Positions 31,636-42,599 of a stretch of 64,000 nt of DNA are shown here, in pieces. Source of the DNA: Fusarium oxysporum f. sp. lycopersici 4287 (taxonomy: Eukaryota; Ascomycota; Sordariomycetes; Hypocreales; Nectriaceae); assembly GCF_000149955.1 (NCBI RefSeq), contig NC_030986.1:6749114-6813113 (forward strand). The letters run 5' to 3'. The notes beneath the pieces were generated by a model that did no database searches, was not told where the DNA came from, and saw only the letters and a list, made by a program, of their open reading frames with translations. Made by a program: the position numbers and the translations under genes. How positions within the stretch are numbered: position 1 is the stretch's first letter; every line of letters begins with the position of its first letter.

Positions 31636-32050
31636 TCCCCCGTGAGATGGGTAAGGATAAACAATTTTCAGACGCCACGCAAATCGGAGTAATACGAGCT
31701 TCCGAGACATGTCCATCACATGCATCATAGCAAAGAGCGCTATCCCTACCATCTACCGCCAAGTTTAACTTTTCGCGATCGAGAGATTTATTCTCAAGAG
31801 CTCACCCAGATCGAAGATATGTTGATGCAACAGAGAGGCTTTGCAGAGTTTGGAGAGATTCGCAAGATGATATATGAGTATTTGATGTCTCTTCAACGAC
31901 CGATCCAAAGGATAGGATATTAGAACAATTACAATGCCACGGAAAAGTCCACCTAATACTGGAGCAGTGACGAGCGATTAGGGTATTTCAATGATATTAT
32001 GTGTGTCTGCGCGGTCTCTTTCCAGTTCACTGCTTCTCATACTGTTTTAC
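31636..32050. other. Intergenic region
   Basis: A 67-codon plus-strand frame at 31720-31923 (YSQELTQIEDMLMQQRGFAE) looks helical and could be a remnant, but nothing supports a gene. Confidence 0.3.
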
Positions 32051-33151
32051 TCAATCACTCACTCTCCGGAGTGCAGACAGAAGCCTTCTAATCTCTCCCA
32101 TCGTTGTCCTCTCCTTTTGGCCTAGCCACTGACATCCTTCTTGCTCCAAATGCTTCAGCATCGTCTTCCACGCTGGTGACTGGCACGTTCGTCTGTCCAG
32201 GCGGTCATCTGGCCGCGGTCCGTCCTCTATATTGAGCCACTCATTGTCCACGTCATTGAGGTCCTGGGCTATCTCCACGGCCAAGACCTCGCGGTCAGGC
32301 CTTCCCGTCCGCCACCCCATGAACGCCTTGTCGAGAATGAGGACTTTGCTGTAGTGCCCGATAGCCTCTATACGACCCTTAATGTCCACATCTGGCGGCA
32401 ACATGTTCATGCTGATCGTACCCCTACTGATGAAATCTTTCGTCTCATCACCCGAAATCGCCGACCGCACCAAGATGGATGTCCACCAGAGCAGCGGGTT
32501 CTTCCGCGCCGTCACAGACTCATCGGTTATGAGTTTGGTGAGGAACCCCTGGATCGCGTCCTTTGGGTCATCGTCGTCCGCGAAAAAATCCGAGCCCGGC
32601 GCCACTGCCAGACTGATATCGACAATATCTTCTTCCAGCTCTTCGTCTAATTGCAATCCCATATCCTCTAGGCTCTCTCTGCCATTGTCGATAGTCCATA
32701 CCAGGAAGCATATCATGCTTGTCCACATAGACTGGTATCTCCTCCTCTTGTCCAAGTCCCAGATGGCCGCGAGCGATTCGAATGGTCTGGCATCAGGCCC
32801 TTCTGCGGCCCGATTGATCGTCCGTCGTGCCTTCACAGGCCAGCGCTCAGACAACCCTTCAAGCCCATCCATTTTTTCCCAAAATGCTCCCTTGATCGCT
32901 TCACGCTTCTTAGCAGCCGGGCCTTGGACGAATCGGCGGGATGCACCAGAACCCGTGATTTTCGTTTTTGTGGCCTTGAGGAACTGCTCCCAGTTCTGGA
33001 CAATCGCAACCCACATGTCCTGGTCTTTTCCTGGCGCAAGGAAACCAACGGACTGGAGCCACTCTTCACAAAGGGGCCGCTCCTCGTCTTTGATAGGTGA
33101 AACGTTATCGGACACGTCTAGCAGTATCCGTGTCGGTCGAGCTGCGGCCAT
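32051..33151 (-). CDS. 366-residue protein, possibly telomere-linked-helicase-like N-terminal module
   Basis: A single-exon frame starting MAAARPTRILLDVSDNVSPI. It is mostly helical and Trp-rich (EEWLQSVGFLAPGKDQDMWV; ALSERW-like segments; SMWTSMICFLVWTIDNGRES), followed by an acidic linker near residues 165-195 (DEELEEDIVDISL). Then come NPLLWWTSILVRSAISGDET, DFISRGTISMNMLPPDVDIK and HYSKVLILDKAF. These latter blocks resemble, from memory, a segment of large fungal proteins of the OrsD/telomere-linked-helicase type, but I am not certain. Supporting context is visible. The 5' flank (33187-33500) is homologous to the 5' flank of the OrsD-like fragment at 36641-36824, and a 3'-flank-type segment (33510-33790) lies just beyond. 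The frame is intact, so it could be expressed. Confidence 0.55.
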   Translation of the reverse strand: MAAARPTRILLDVSDNVSPIKDEERPLCEEWLQSVGFLAPGKDQDMWVAIVQNWEQFLKATKTKITGSGASRRFVQGPAAKKREAIKGAFWEKMDGLEGLSERWPVKARRTINRAAEGPDARPFESLAAIWDLDKRRRYQSMWTSMICFLVWTIDNGRESLEDMGLQLDEELEEDIVDISLAVAPGSDFFADDDDPKDAIQGFLTKLITDESVTARKNPLLWWTSILVRSAISGDETKDFISRGTISMNMLPPDVDIKGRIEAIGHYSKVLILDKAFMGWRTGRPDREVLAVEIAQDLNDVDNEWLNIEDGPRPDDRLDRRTCQSPAWKTMLKHLEQEGCQWLGQKERTTMGEIRRLLSALRRVSD

Positions 33152-33186
33152 GGTGTCGGATTAACCCTTGCTTTTGCTGCTACCTT

Positions 33187-33500
33187 TTAATGCTCTTTTA
33201 TCTTAACTTTAGGGCAGAAGACTAAAAGGCAGAAGATAGTAATAAATGGATGGTTAGAGCGGAAAGTGGGAGTGGTGGAGCAGTAAAGTGAAAGGAAGGA
33301 GCGCACAGATAAAAAATGGATAAACAAGAGGTTGTTTTTGTTGAACCTGGTTACCGTTCCATTGTGCACGGACAGAAAGTGTAGAATCAAGGTGATTTTT
33401 TGGGAAAACGTCGGAAAATCTCGGGTTTGTCTGGGTTGGCACGGCTTAGCTTTTTGGAAAGCTGCGCTAGGCCCTATATGGATTAGCGGCGATACGCTTC
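33187..33500 (-). repeat. 5' flank shared with 36888-37143
   Basis: Common tracts include GATAAAAAATGGATAAACAAGAGGTT / GATAAAAAGGAGGTAAACAACAGGTT, TTGAACCTGGTTACC / TTGAACTTGGTTACC, GTGCACGGACAGAAAGT / GTGCACGACAAAAAGT and GGTTGGCACGG in both. Both lie 5' of minus-strand ORFs, so this is probably a duplicated promoter region. Confidence 0.7.
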
Positions 33501-33509
33501 TGAAAATGG

Positions 33510-33790
33510 ATGGATCTTGACCACAAAATTCATGATTGGCTGAGTGACGGCCCCACATATCCAAAAACGGCCATATTTTGACCACTAAATTCTGATTGGC
33601 TGCAAAGCTTGGGGCAGACGACGTGGTCAGCAACTTCCAAGACAAATATACCAACAACAAGCTAGAAGGTCTTATAAAAATATAAATAAGTTGAGTCTAA
33701 AGGCTATAGTGTATGTATTTGTATAATGGTAATAGGTTTTATACTACATTTAGTGTCCAGTCTGAGTGGGGAAAAAATCGATGTCTGATC
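33510..33790. repeat. Segment homologous to 22270-22520
   Basis: Same blocks as listed for the partner copy. There it is the 3' flank of a helicase-like relic; here it sits just upstream of another gene's 5' flank. This is the order expected if two related genes once lay in tandem. Confidence 0.6.
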
Positions 33791-34523
33791 TGCTCTATCT
33801 GGTTCAGACTAGAGCTCGATTTCGCGGAGCGAAGAAAACCGAAAGCCTCGTCAGGGGGTTTATATTCGCTCGGTGCCGGAAAAGTCATGATTCAAAGAGC
33901 CAGCAAAAATGGGGATAGGCGGACTGTTAAATCAAGCTAACGTACGAGTTGAAACGAGAATTGGTCATATACTGAGGATTTGTACGAGTTTTATAGTCCG
34001 CTCCTTGACGTAGCTCTTTACTCAAACCCCCAGTATCACCGAAGGGGGCCTGCCCGTATTCCGCAGTGTGCCATCTCATGTCAATACAGGATGCTAGACC
34101 AATAACGAATTGCTACCTCAAGCTGCCCCTTAACATAAATTTGACATCAATTCTTCGATTAACTGATAAGCCTATGTAACGATGGCAAGGTACGTTGCAA
34201 TCATGATTTCGCTTGAACTAGAACTAATGCTCACAACTTCAATGCGTTCATTCGATACAGCATAAAAGACTACTGCAGTAGTCAAGTATCATGGAACGAG
34301 GTGTTTCATGACTGATGTAACGTCTGGGGATGCCGTAAGGCGTAAAGCGTCCCATTCGAGGCGTGAGACGTACCAAACCAATGCTGCTTGCTTACGTGAC
34401 GCTGCGTGATTAGGTCCGGTTGCAGGTTAGCCGATGTTACAATGGCTGGCATTGATGCGGGCGCCTCGAATATAGCAGGTCCATTTCGAACGTAGCTTCC
34501 CATTTTAAGCCTCTTCGTACGTT
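33791..34523. other. Intergenic region
   Basis: No supported frame; nothing recognised. Confidence 0.4.
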
Positions 34524-35506
34524 CTACGTCACAATGTCAGCTTCATCCCCAAAAGCCTGCCCAAACCTGTCCACACTAGCTTGCCAGCCTCGTTCCATGA
34601 ACTGAGACATGAACATCGGAGATTTCATCGCCTTATAAGCCCCCTCTTTCTCCTTCATGACCTCGGCTCTCTCGGCCTCAAGCTGATCGAGCCACCTGTT
34701 CACCGACTGAATCTCACTTTCGGTCTTGGAAAGTTCGGCTGAACTCTTACGCAACTGACTGTTGACGATAATATACACCTTTTGGTATTCAATGACAGTC
34801 TTTTTTCGCTCGTCTAGGAATGCACGAAGTTTGTTGTCTCCTGGGTGTTTCTTATAGACACCTTCCAAGTCTCTGACGATTTCTTCCTCGGTGGCTGTTG
34901 ATTCCTCGACATCGATGAGACATTCCTGGGCCTTTTCCAGGTCTTTCGCTAGCTTATCTTTGCTAGAATAGAGACTGCGCCTAACAGCGCCAAGTCCGCG
35001 GTGTTCATCGTTAATAGATGTTAGGAGCTGCTCGAGCCTCTCGATTTGTGGCTTTAAACTAGTCAAGGCGGCCTTCAGGCTTTCTGTGAACTCATTTCCA
35101 GAGGGCTGTAGAATAGTTAGCTTATAAGAGGTAAAGCTATGTTTGGATCATCCTTACTAGACGTGCATTCCAATCTATGGACCCAGAGGTTTCGGACAGT
35201 TGAGATTGGCTGCGAGCTTACTTGTGGTTGGTCTAAATGTAGATTTAGGCTGGCCGCATCATCGGGTGGCTTGTCGACTTGGATCTCAATGGTCATATTT
35301 TTTGACGGGTGATCTTGTTGTAGGAAAGTACAATTTTGGTTTCCCACGGTCATCCTGTGGTCTTGACTTTGCTTATCACCCTCATCTACACGCCGATTCT
35401 CAGGAAGGCCTAACGCTATGATCTCATCCGCGGGTTCAGAGTTTGTGACGTTACGATTGAGAGACGGCCTACCGCGTTTGCGCGCTGATGATAGATTCGG
35501 AGTCAT
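34524..35506 (-). CDS. Coiled-coil protein with AT-hook-like N-terminus
   Basis: Exons 35506-35222 and 35105-34524 join in phase 0 across a 116-bp intron (GTAAGC donor after LDQPQ, CTACAG acceptor before PSGNEF), giving 288 residues. Residues 9-16 (RKRGRPSL) form an AT-hook-like core (RGRP). The first exon is otherwise disordered. Residues 105-260 are a nearly unbroken coiled coil (LKPQIERLEQLLTSINDEHR; KDLEKAQECLIDVEESTATE; LDERKKTVIEYQKVYIIVNS; NRWLDQLEAERAEVMKEKEG). The C-terminus is MFMSQFMERGWQASVDRFGQ. This suggests a small nuclear or chromatin-associated coiled-coil protein (inference). The family is not recognised. An alternative reading keeps exon 1 open to 35117 and ends there. Confidence 0.68.
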
Positions 35507-36478
35507 AATAAGTGATTAAGAATATCTCCAAATTAAATTTGCCCATAAAGGCGGATGAGACTCTGTGTGGCGAAAATGAGCTGGTAAGAATCAATACTGT
35601 AATATATTTACATTGAATTAGGTAAATAGTGACACGGTTTACCTACGTCACGTGCTTAGATGAGTTTCCTAGCGCGCCAGAACAAGACTGGCGGCACTGG
35701 AAGCACCGCGTTATCCATCTTAGTGCACTCAACTGACTGTTAAAAACACCTGGGCTACGCTTCTTTCATAAGCTTAAGAAAAAATGTGCTTATCTTGGAT
35801 GATTCCTTTTCCTTGTCTAATACTCTCGGTTTGTTAACCTAAAATAATTTCTACTATTTACTGCGTTTGCTGAACGCCAAACATGCCCCATAATCATATC
35901 TCTAGCGCTCTGGAGAACCCGTGTTAGTCTGCTATGATACCTCTTGTATGAACCAACACGTCTCCGTGTCCAACGACACCACGACTAACAGCACTTTATA
36001 AGAGCACAACAAATCTTCCGGCAGATGAGGTTCAACCTCGACTAGATTATAGACCGAGATGACGAGCCTGAGCCCGAGTCCGAGGCTGAACAAGTTCTCC
36101 TCCCGTCATCTCCACGCGATGTTACTGCATATGTAGAGCTTCAGGCTCAACAACGATGCCGTGCCAGATCCACCGAACTTGCACTCAACTTACTGACCCA
36201 TTGGTCTCAATCATCAAGTCCATATTCATGTTAATGTGCCGAGCCGGAAAGCACTTACACTCTCTAGGAATACGTCGAACACATCAGTCGTTCTCTCCCT
36301 CCCTGATGTCGAAAGGGCTCCACATAGTGCTAAATTACACAGCATCTGGCCCGTGTGTGCATCGAGCTTCTTCAAAATTTGTGCAAGATCAATTTTGACC
36401 CCTTTCATCCAATCCCTTTGGATCAAACCTCTGTTGGTACCTCGAAGCTGCTCCCTCGTTCTCAAAAGGATTCTGATT
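35507..36478. other. Mostly gene-free; one possible decayed coding stretch
   Basis: At about 36053-36232 the plus strand is open with a codon-like acidic stretch (DEPEPESEAEQVLLPSSPRD, then AYVELQAQQRCRARSTELAL) ending at a TAA. Stops lie just upstream. It may be a gene relic, but no family is recognised. CTGGCCCGTGTGTGCATC near 36350 resembles part of the GTGCACG MITE-like repeat. Confidence 0.3.
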
Positions 36479-36640
36479 GCGTAAGTAATGCGCCTGCAGA
36501 CTGTCGATCGAAATGAGAAAACATAAGTCACCATAGTATGGCCACATGGGAATAGACGGGAGATAAACAAACACGTGAGAAATAAACAGGGGTAGTCGAC
36601 AATTAGGGGTACACGACAATTAGGAATAGAAGAGTAGGGA
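36479..36640 (+). repeat. Repeat B cutting an OrsD-like ORF
   Basis: Almost identical to 23033-23196. Units GGGGTAGTCGACAATTA and GGGGTACACGACAATTAGG are followed by AATAGAAGAGTAGGG. On the minus strand the OrsD-like ORF reads straight into it (last codons PTLLFLIVVYP) and stops. Confidence 0.85.
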
Positions 36641-36824
36641 TGTTATGTTTATCTCTCAGATGATTGGTAGGATGGGACCCATTGGGGGAGATAGCGTGTT
36701 TGCAGTTGTCATCAAAGCAGATTAGTAGTCGCGCCTCAGGATGAACCCATAAGGAGAGCGACTCAAGAAATTCATAAGGCGATTGTTGTACCCCTGCAGT
36801 TGGGGCGATAGGTGACGATTCCAT
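36603..36824 (-). pseudogene. OrsD-like zinc-finger N-terminal fragment
   Basis: The start is MESSPIAPTAGVQQSPYEFL. The only module is a single zinc-finger-like unit, ARLLICFDDNCKHAISPNGS followed by HPTNHLRDKH, with C-x4-C and H-x4-H spacing, comparable to the first finger of the ORFs at 4062 and 19535. After KHNIP the sequence is repeat B, giving 73 codons in all. The 5' flank is homologous to that of the gene at 32051-33151. I infer the beginning of a third OrsD-type gene cut off by a repeat. Confidence 0.6.
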
Positions 36825-36887
36825 TGTATTGGCCCTTTTTGTGCTGTTATATACTGTTATTGCTTCTATATTATATCCTTTTATCAT

Positions 36888-37143
36888 ACAATATCTTGAG
36901 CCTGGAGCAGTAGGCGAAAGGGTAGAACGAGGTAGGAATGGAATAAAAGTGGGAAGTCAGAAGCACGGATAAAAAGGAGGTAAACAACAGGTTACTTTTA
37001 TTGAACTTGGTTACCATATCAATGTGCACGACAAAAAGTATAGAAGCTACAGGTGATTTTACGGCAAAACGCCGGGGAAATTTGTAGTCGCCTAGGTTGG
37101 CACGGACAAAAATTAGACAATGCGGCGCGATTTGAATGAACAT
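36888..37143 (-). repeat. 5' flank shared with 33187-33500
   Basis: Partner of the duplicated promoter-like segment. It ends next to CGTACAGTAGGCTGG (about 37147), which is also the edge motif of the GTGCACG MITE-like repeat. Confidence 0.7.
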
Positions 37144-38523
37144 TCGTACAGTAGGCTGGTAAGCTAGATTTAAGCTTGCCTCGATGTAATGAATTGATGC
37201 ATCTACTGAAAATGCATTTTATCGACAAAAACCTATGGGTGACCTGAATCCGTTTGGGTTAAATGGATTCAGGTCGTCTGTTCATTAGCGCCTTTTTTTT
37301 TACTATGGGAGTGCAAATGGATTCAGAGCTGTATCCGCCTCGCAGCTAGGATAGCGCCTTTTTATTTTGTATAGGTTTTTCTATGAACTCTACTACAATT
37401 CATTGCACCCATCGCGGGAAGACTGGGTGGCTGGTTGATACAATCTAACGCTGACGGGTGCACCCCACTAGTACTCTCCACATAAGTGATATTTCCGAGA
37501 TCCCCGAGAGACTTCAATACTAATTTCGATTTTCCCCTCTCACAAGATCTGCAAGTCTTAAGACAATAATTAGCTTGTGCCATATCAGGAAGCTGCAAAA
37601 AACAAGAATAAAAGTAGCAGATAAAGATTTACAAGACATTCAGACCTAATACCGTAATGTCTACCTAATTACCTAACGGGCTTTTCACTTCGCATGAGAA
37701 CTGCAGGATGTGGCGCCAAAAGTTGTGAAGCCCAGACTCTCACAAAGCCATTCCCAACTAAAGTTTGTCATCTTTTGCTCGTGCGGTTCCCGGACCATAA
37801 GCACGGCAAGAGATTACTACAATTTGCCGAAGTGGATGAGCTGGAAATCTAGGCAGACTAGAAATGTCAAAGGTCCTCAAGCAGGTTGTTGTATCAAAGG
37901 CGAGACAAACAACTAGGGAAAGTAGTATACATGCCAGCTAGATTGGAATTGGAGCTTTGATAATGGAGACTGGCGAATTTCGCAGAAGATTCCGGTAAGG
38001 AGGAGACAATCCCATGAGTATCTAATTAATCTACTCGGTGTGTTATTTGTTGCCGTTCGGGTACGTAGAGTTCCTCGCACTTTGTTAGTTTTTCAGCCGT
38101 ATCTACATTGGAACTCGTAAAGGTGGACTGGGATAACTGTAAGATCTGCACGGCCTCGTGCCACATCTTTGACTGAAGTAGAATAGGGTGGCGCATGCAC
38201 TGGCGTAGAGATTATGAAATAGCAACGCCTCTTACCTCCACTTACGTTCTGTAACATGCTACTCGGCTGAAGGCCTCAATCTCAACGGCAGGCTCACCCT
38301 CTATCGCAACGCTCAAACTCGATACGCCTGACGGCTTTCCAAACAAGGATTGAGCGAGATCAGGTTTGGCTGTATCTCTCAAATATAAATACCGCCTTTC
38401 TCTCCGTCTCATGATTTTTAGCAGCACCATCATTCATCTATTCAAACTTCACATTTACCTGACCTTCAACCACAAAATTCTGCTCCAATACAAATTTCCA
38501 TATCCGGAACACACATAGCCGCC
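37144..38523. other. Intergenic region
   Basis: A possible short direct repeat around GGATTCAGGTC/GGATTCAGAGC near 37245-37330 (both followed by AGCGCCTTTTT). Otherwise nothing. The last 150 bp before 38524 are pyrimidine- and AC-rich, as in fungal promoters. Confidence 0.4.
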
Positions 38524-38898
38524 ATGAAGTTCAACCTAGCAACTGTTGGATTCCTCCTCCTCGGCTCTACCATTGCCTCCCCTCAGCCACTTTCCGAGCC
38601 TGACATTGAGGGTATGTTTACTCACTCAAATAATACTTGTATATGCAGCTAATATCTAATAGTCCGAGGCCAGAAGTCCTGCTCAAGCTGCACGGACATT
38701 AAAACCTGTTACAACACACATGGCTGCTACTGGGAGCCAAAGTACGAGTGTGTTGACAAGAAGGATGCGCCTGGTCCAGGAAACCGATGTTCTGCGCCAA
38801 GCAGAGCGCACAACAAGGAACATTGTGAGAAGCATAAGTTTTGCAAATGGCACTGCCCCGATCCACGAAAGGGCACGTGCAAGAACCGATCCTATTAA
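38524..38898 (+). CDS. Small secreted cysteine-rich protein, candidate effector
   Basis: Exons 38524-38611 and 38663-38898 join in phase 1 across a 51-bp intron (GTATGT donor, TAATAG acceptor), giving 107 residues. It starts with a clear signal peptide, MKFNLATVGFLLLGSTIAS, with cleavage likely near ASPQP or after a short propeptide. The mature part contains ten cysteines in about 75 residues (SCSSC, TCYNTHGC, YEC, RC, HC, FC, HC, TC), an even number fitting disulfides. It is rich in Lys and His near the end (CEKHKFCKWHCPDPRKGTC). Length, secretion and cysteine content are those of fungal effectors or antimicrobial-type secreted proteins. No domain family is recognised. It stands alone between long gene-poor, repeat-rich stretches. 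Both splice sites are canonical and the reading is clean. Confidence 0.82.
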
Positions 38899-41114
38899 GT
38901 ATCAATTACAAAGTGGCAGGGGAGCCGTGACCAAACAATCCTTTGATAACCCATGTTGTCTATGCATGGGAGCCAAATTTCGACAGAGTCTTATGTACTG
39001 GGGAATCTCTGGTTCCATTACCTTCATTATATTTAGCTTAAAACAACCCTGAGTCATTACCGTCAAGGTAGGATAATTCAATATGAAATGAAATTGGCAC
39101 ATACATAAACGGGAAATGCAGCTGCTATATTCGTTGTCAATGGCCAAGAAGGGCTTCGACTAAGGCGTATGGGTCGATAGAAAGAACATTGGAGTCCTAG
39201 GATGCGGAGTCCGGGACAAAAAATCGGATGTCACCCATATTGTTTGACGATAGAAAGAGTAATATAAGGTGATTGAGAGTATTGAAGAAATTTAGCAAGT
39301 GGCCAGGCGAAGAACACGTTACTGTGTGTCGTGAACAAAATGTCAAGAAGTGCCATTGCAAAGGGTTTTATACCTTTCATCAACACACGACTTGCAATAT
39401 TACTTGGTTTTTGGTCGTTCTCGCACTTCTGGGGATGATTCACGACTGCGTCAACATCAACCTAAATCTGCACACTTCTACCACCGTCGTCAAGTTCCGT
39501 AACGGTCTCGCATCATCGACTGCAGATGCCCTTTGCGGGGAAACTTTCAAATCGTGGCATACATTTCCGGTCAAGAAGGTAAACTTTGCTTATGCTGAAG
39601 TCTGGGCCCAACTATGTTACCTTGGGAACAATGTCATCGTTACGACGTGTGCTTCCACAAGGTAAAACCATCCTATCAGTGTTGACGCAGAGTTGATGTT
39701 AGATGAAGGTTTGATATTCAGCCCAATGCTGGGAGTGGCATAATTAACTTTAGATGTTGCGCGCAACATGTGGACCTAACATTGGTAGTCTAATAAAGTT
39801 TCGTAACAGACCCGGCGGATAGCAGCGGATATGTGCTCCCAACAAATTCGGATCTGCATTTGCGAAGCTTAATGCAGAGTATCATGAGTAAACTACAACA
39901 TCAGACGGAAGTTGAATTAACTGGCCCAGTTTCAACGTGCGCATTGGTTCTGACCCAATAAGTCCTTGAAGTATCAGATCTATGACGTGCTTTTATACTT
40001 CAGAACCCTGGGGGGCGCGTTAAGAAGTTGGTCAGTCAAGAGATGGTAAAGGGCACTTTGTGTGAATTGGCTTCTAGCGTCAAGCTTAGGTGCGATAGCC
40101 GAAGCAAAGCATGAGATCCCTCACAGAACTATTGGAGTGTGGATTGCTACAGGGCGGGTAATATTGGAGGCAGTGGAGATAAAATGTGCCAAGGACGAGG
40201 CTTTTCTCGAGCGTCTCGAGCAAGTGACATGGCGCTTTTGACTTTGCGTTGAGGCATGATAAATACTTCCGTAAGAAGTGACGCAGAACCGCATCAGCGC
40301 CGTTACAGGGATTGTTTACTCCGCATTGAATGCCTTTATGGACACAGTAGAAACCGGACTAGTTGCGTCAGGCAGATGCTAAACTCACCAGAGAACACAT
40401 TCAAACCATGCAATGGCTAGATAGATAGGGCACGTTGGCCTAGAGCAACTTCTTCCTAATAGAGCCCCACCCTCTTTCATACAGATAGAGAATCCAGGTA
40501 CGGCAAATGGCAAGCTCACGGGCATAAGGGAGGACGCTGATCCCCGGAAAACTCATCAAGGACTAAGCCATTTTTAGCGACACCATCATGGTGTCGTAAG
40601 AGACATTCATTGACAGCGACATGTTGACAAGTGGATTTGATCCCCGCTTTCTCGCTACTTCAGTAATTGTAGTTTACCATGTCCTGGACTGAAGTCTATC
40701 TTCAATTGTGGAAAGCCTACTGTCCCAGTTACCACTGGTAATGGCCCCAAAACCACGTTTTGTGGCCCGTGCACACGGCCTACTTCCAGGGGTGGTCAAT
40801 AGGCGGACAGGTACCCGTCCTTCTAAAATGGGTCGGCCCGTTCTACTGGTGAAGACGAGACCGGCTAACCGGAGACCGAGCTACCAGTCAGAGAGTTGTC
40901 TTAGCACTATAACTTACATAAGTTATAGCTATTAAGCGATGACTAAGCTATATCTTTTTTTTTGGCTCCCACTGGAACGGCGCCCGTGCCTAGTGACCTT
41001 TCTGTAAGAAACTGAATATGCATAGACAAGTCGGTGGAGTTTGCTGAACGGTCCAGGCATACAAAATGGTTACATTACTTCGTATCGCAAGCCACAATGA
41101 CGAATTTTCGAATC
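38899..41114. other. Gene-free stretch
   Basis: A 130-codon plus-strand frame at 39273-39665 has no motif, no good start context and no homology I know. A GGCCCGTGCACACGGCC block at about 40765 recalls the GTGCACG repeat, and GTACCCGTCC occurs nearby. A TATAACTTA-cat-AAGTTATA hairpin lies at about 40911. Confidence 0.4.
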
Positions 41115-41235
41115 ACCCTATCCTTCTATTGTAAATTGTCGTGTACCCCAAATTGTCGTCTAACCCCACCCCCCGCGGCTCAGTTTCATGTGACTGTATA
41201 TCTCCCCGATCTATTGCCATATTGAACGAACCTTA
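41115..41235 (-). repeat. Repeat B, inverted diverged copy
   Basis: On the minus strand: GGGGTTAGACGACAATTT, GGGGTACACGACAATTTA, then CAATAGAAGGATAGGG, preceded by the GGAGATATACAGTCACATGA equivalent of the upstream purine tract. Confidence 0.7.
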
Positions 41236-42110
41236 TTCTCACAACATTCGCTATTCTCACGTGGGCAGAATCAAAAAAGGAAACATGCAAGAAACTGCAA
41301 GATGTACTCAGCATTGCGGAGAAGTAGCTGTTCCTTATGCACTTCTTGCTGGCTTAATGGCCTCCAAGCGGTCTGTTGACGACTGATTTGTAGGATTCGA
41401 CGTTTCGAGTTGAACGTTGACGCCAAGCCTTCCCCTGAGCCTTGCAATATGGCACATAGAAGAAAATATACCTGCTCGCAGTGACCGGGAATAAAGAACG
41501 GAACAGTTGAACTGAATCAAGATCAATGCGATTCCCTCGCAGCGTATTTTAGTTGAAGACAGGAATTCTTCTATGATGACTTGATGGAGGGGAATGCGAC
41601 AGTAAGAGTTGTTGGGGATGCTGATATCTTCACCCCATAGGAGAGAGTGTGTTCCTAATGTTTATGGCAGTTCCCCCCACTTTAGCCTCATTTCCCCAAC
41701 GACCTGATGTGGTCGATTTCCGAAGGAGTGGGATATAGACCGCACAAGGATTCCCTTTCTCCCGGAAGAGATAAGCGTCACTGAAGAATCATATGGCATT
41801 CAACCATGAATATCACATTAGAGCGTTTGAAGACGTGATTATCCTGGCCTCGTGACCAGGTTTTAGTAAGACTTAAATGTAACTTACTCTAACATGGATT
41901 TAGAAACATTTCAAACGGCCGCTATGCTCCCTTATTCAGTGGCCTCTGCCCGGCCAGTTCTAATATCACCGCTTACTAGACGCGGATCGGGGCTATCTAT
42001 CAATATAGCACTTCGAGGGCTTCGAGACTCATTCTGGGAATTTTAATGACAGTGGTTGTCGTTAGCACTTAATATCAGAAAGAAGGAAACATCGTACTGT
42101 CATCATCATC
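41236..42110. other. Intergenic region with a gene relic
   Basis: Apart from the bZIP-like relic at 41888-41975, nothing is recognised. Confidence 0.4.
41888..41975 (+). pseudogene. Relic of a bZIP gene 3' part (like 63671-63760)
   Basis: ATGGATTTAGAAACATTTCA... aligns over about 80 bp with the bZIP gene at 63671-63760 (ATGGACTTGGGACCATTTCA...). The blocks CATTTCAAACGGC, CTATGCT and CAGTTC are shared. It corresponds to the acidic C-terminal part (MDLGPFQTATMLPDSMAF). No bZIP domain is left around it. Confidence 0.55.
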
Positions 42111-42550
42111 TCAGGATCCCCATTCATTCGGATATACAAGTTTCTGAACGGACCAAGAAACAGCATAGGCTCTCTTCCACTGTGCCGCCTCCTCCTTACT
42201 AGCAGGTGCCTTATTCTTCCGTGCGTTCTCATTCCTGGGTTTGACGTATTCGCTGGATGGAGTCGAAGGATGTGGCAGCAAATCATCCATAGGCATCCCA
42301 GCATCTGCCGTCTAGTACCACATCCAGGGTCAGCGTGGAAACGACTCAATTGCGCCTAGGAAGACCACACCAGACAGAAGTCGCACCGGGTACCAAACAT
42401 CGATACAATATTAGGGCACTTGACAGAGCCCTCTTCGTGGTCAATACTCTAGACTTGAGCCAGGAATGGAAGCTTACATAGTAATGCGCACAGGGGCTGG
42501 TCATCTTAAGGAAAATACCATCGATCAAAGATAGATTAGTTGTATGTTGG
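42111..42550 (-). CDS. Possible small multi-exon gene
   Basis: The minus strand has MTSPCAHYY with a GTAAGC donor, then an open stretch CPNIVSMFGTRCDFCLVW with spaced Cys residues. After a TAG acceptor-like site comes TADAGMPMDDLLPHPSTPSS followed by EYVKPRNENARKNKAP and KEEAAQWKRAYAVSWSVQKL ending YPNEWGS. The pieces look codon-like and the splice sites are plausible, but no family is recognised and the exon borders are uncertain. Confidence 0.3.
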
Positions 42551-42599
42551 CTCCCCAACGGTACGAAGATGAAAGGTGTAAAAAGGATTAGAAAGAATG

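Noticed and set aside
33187..33660. 157-codon minus-strand frame
   Set aside because: It lies in the duplicated 5' flank shared with 36888-37143, where the partner frame differs; it is promoter sequence, not a gene.
39273..39665. 130-codon plus-strand frame
   Set aside because: No domain, signal peptide or splice partner; its length is reachable by chance in this gene-poor stretch.
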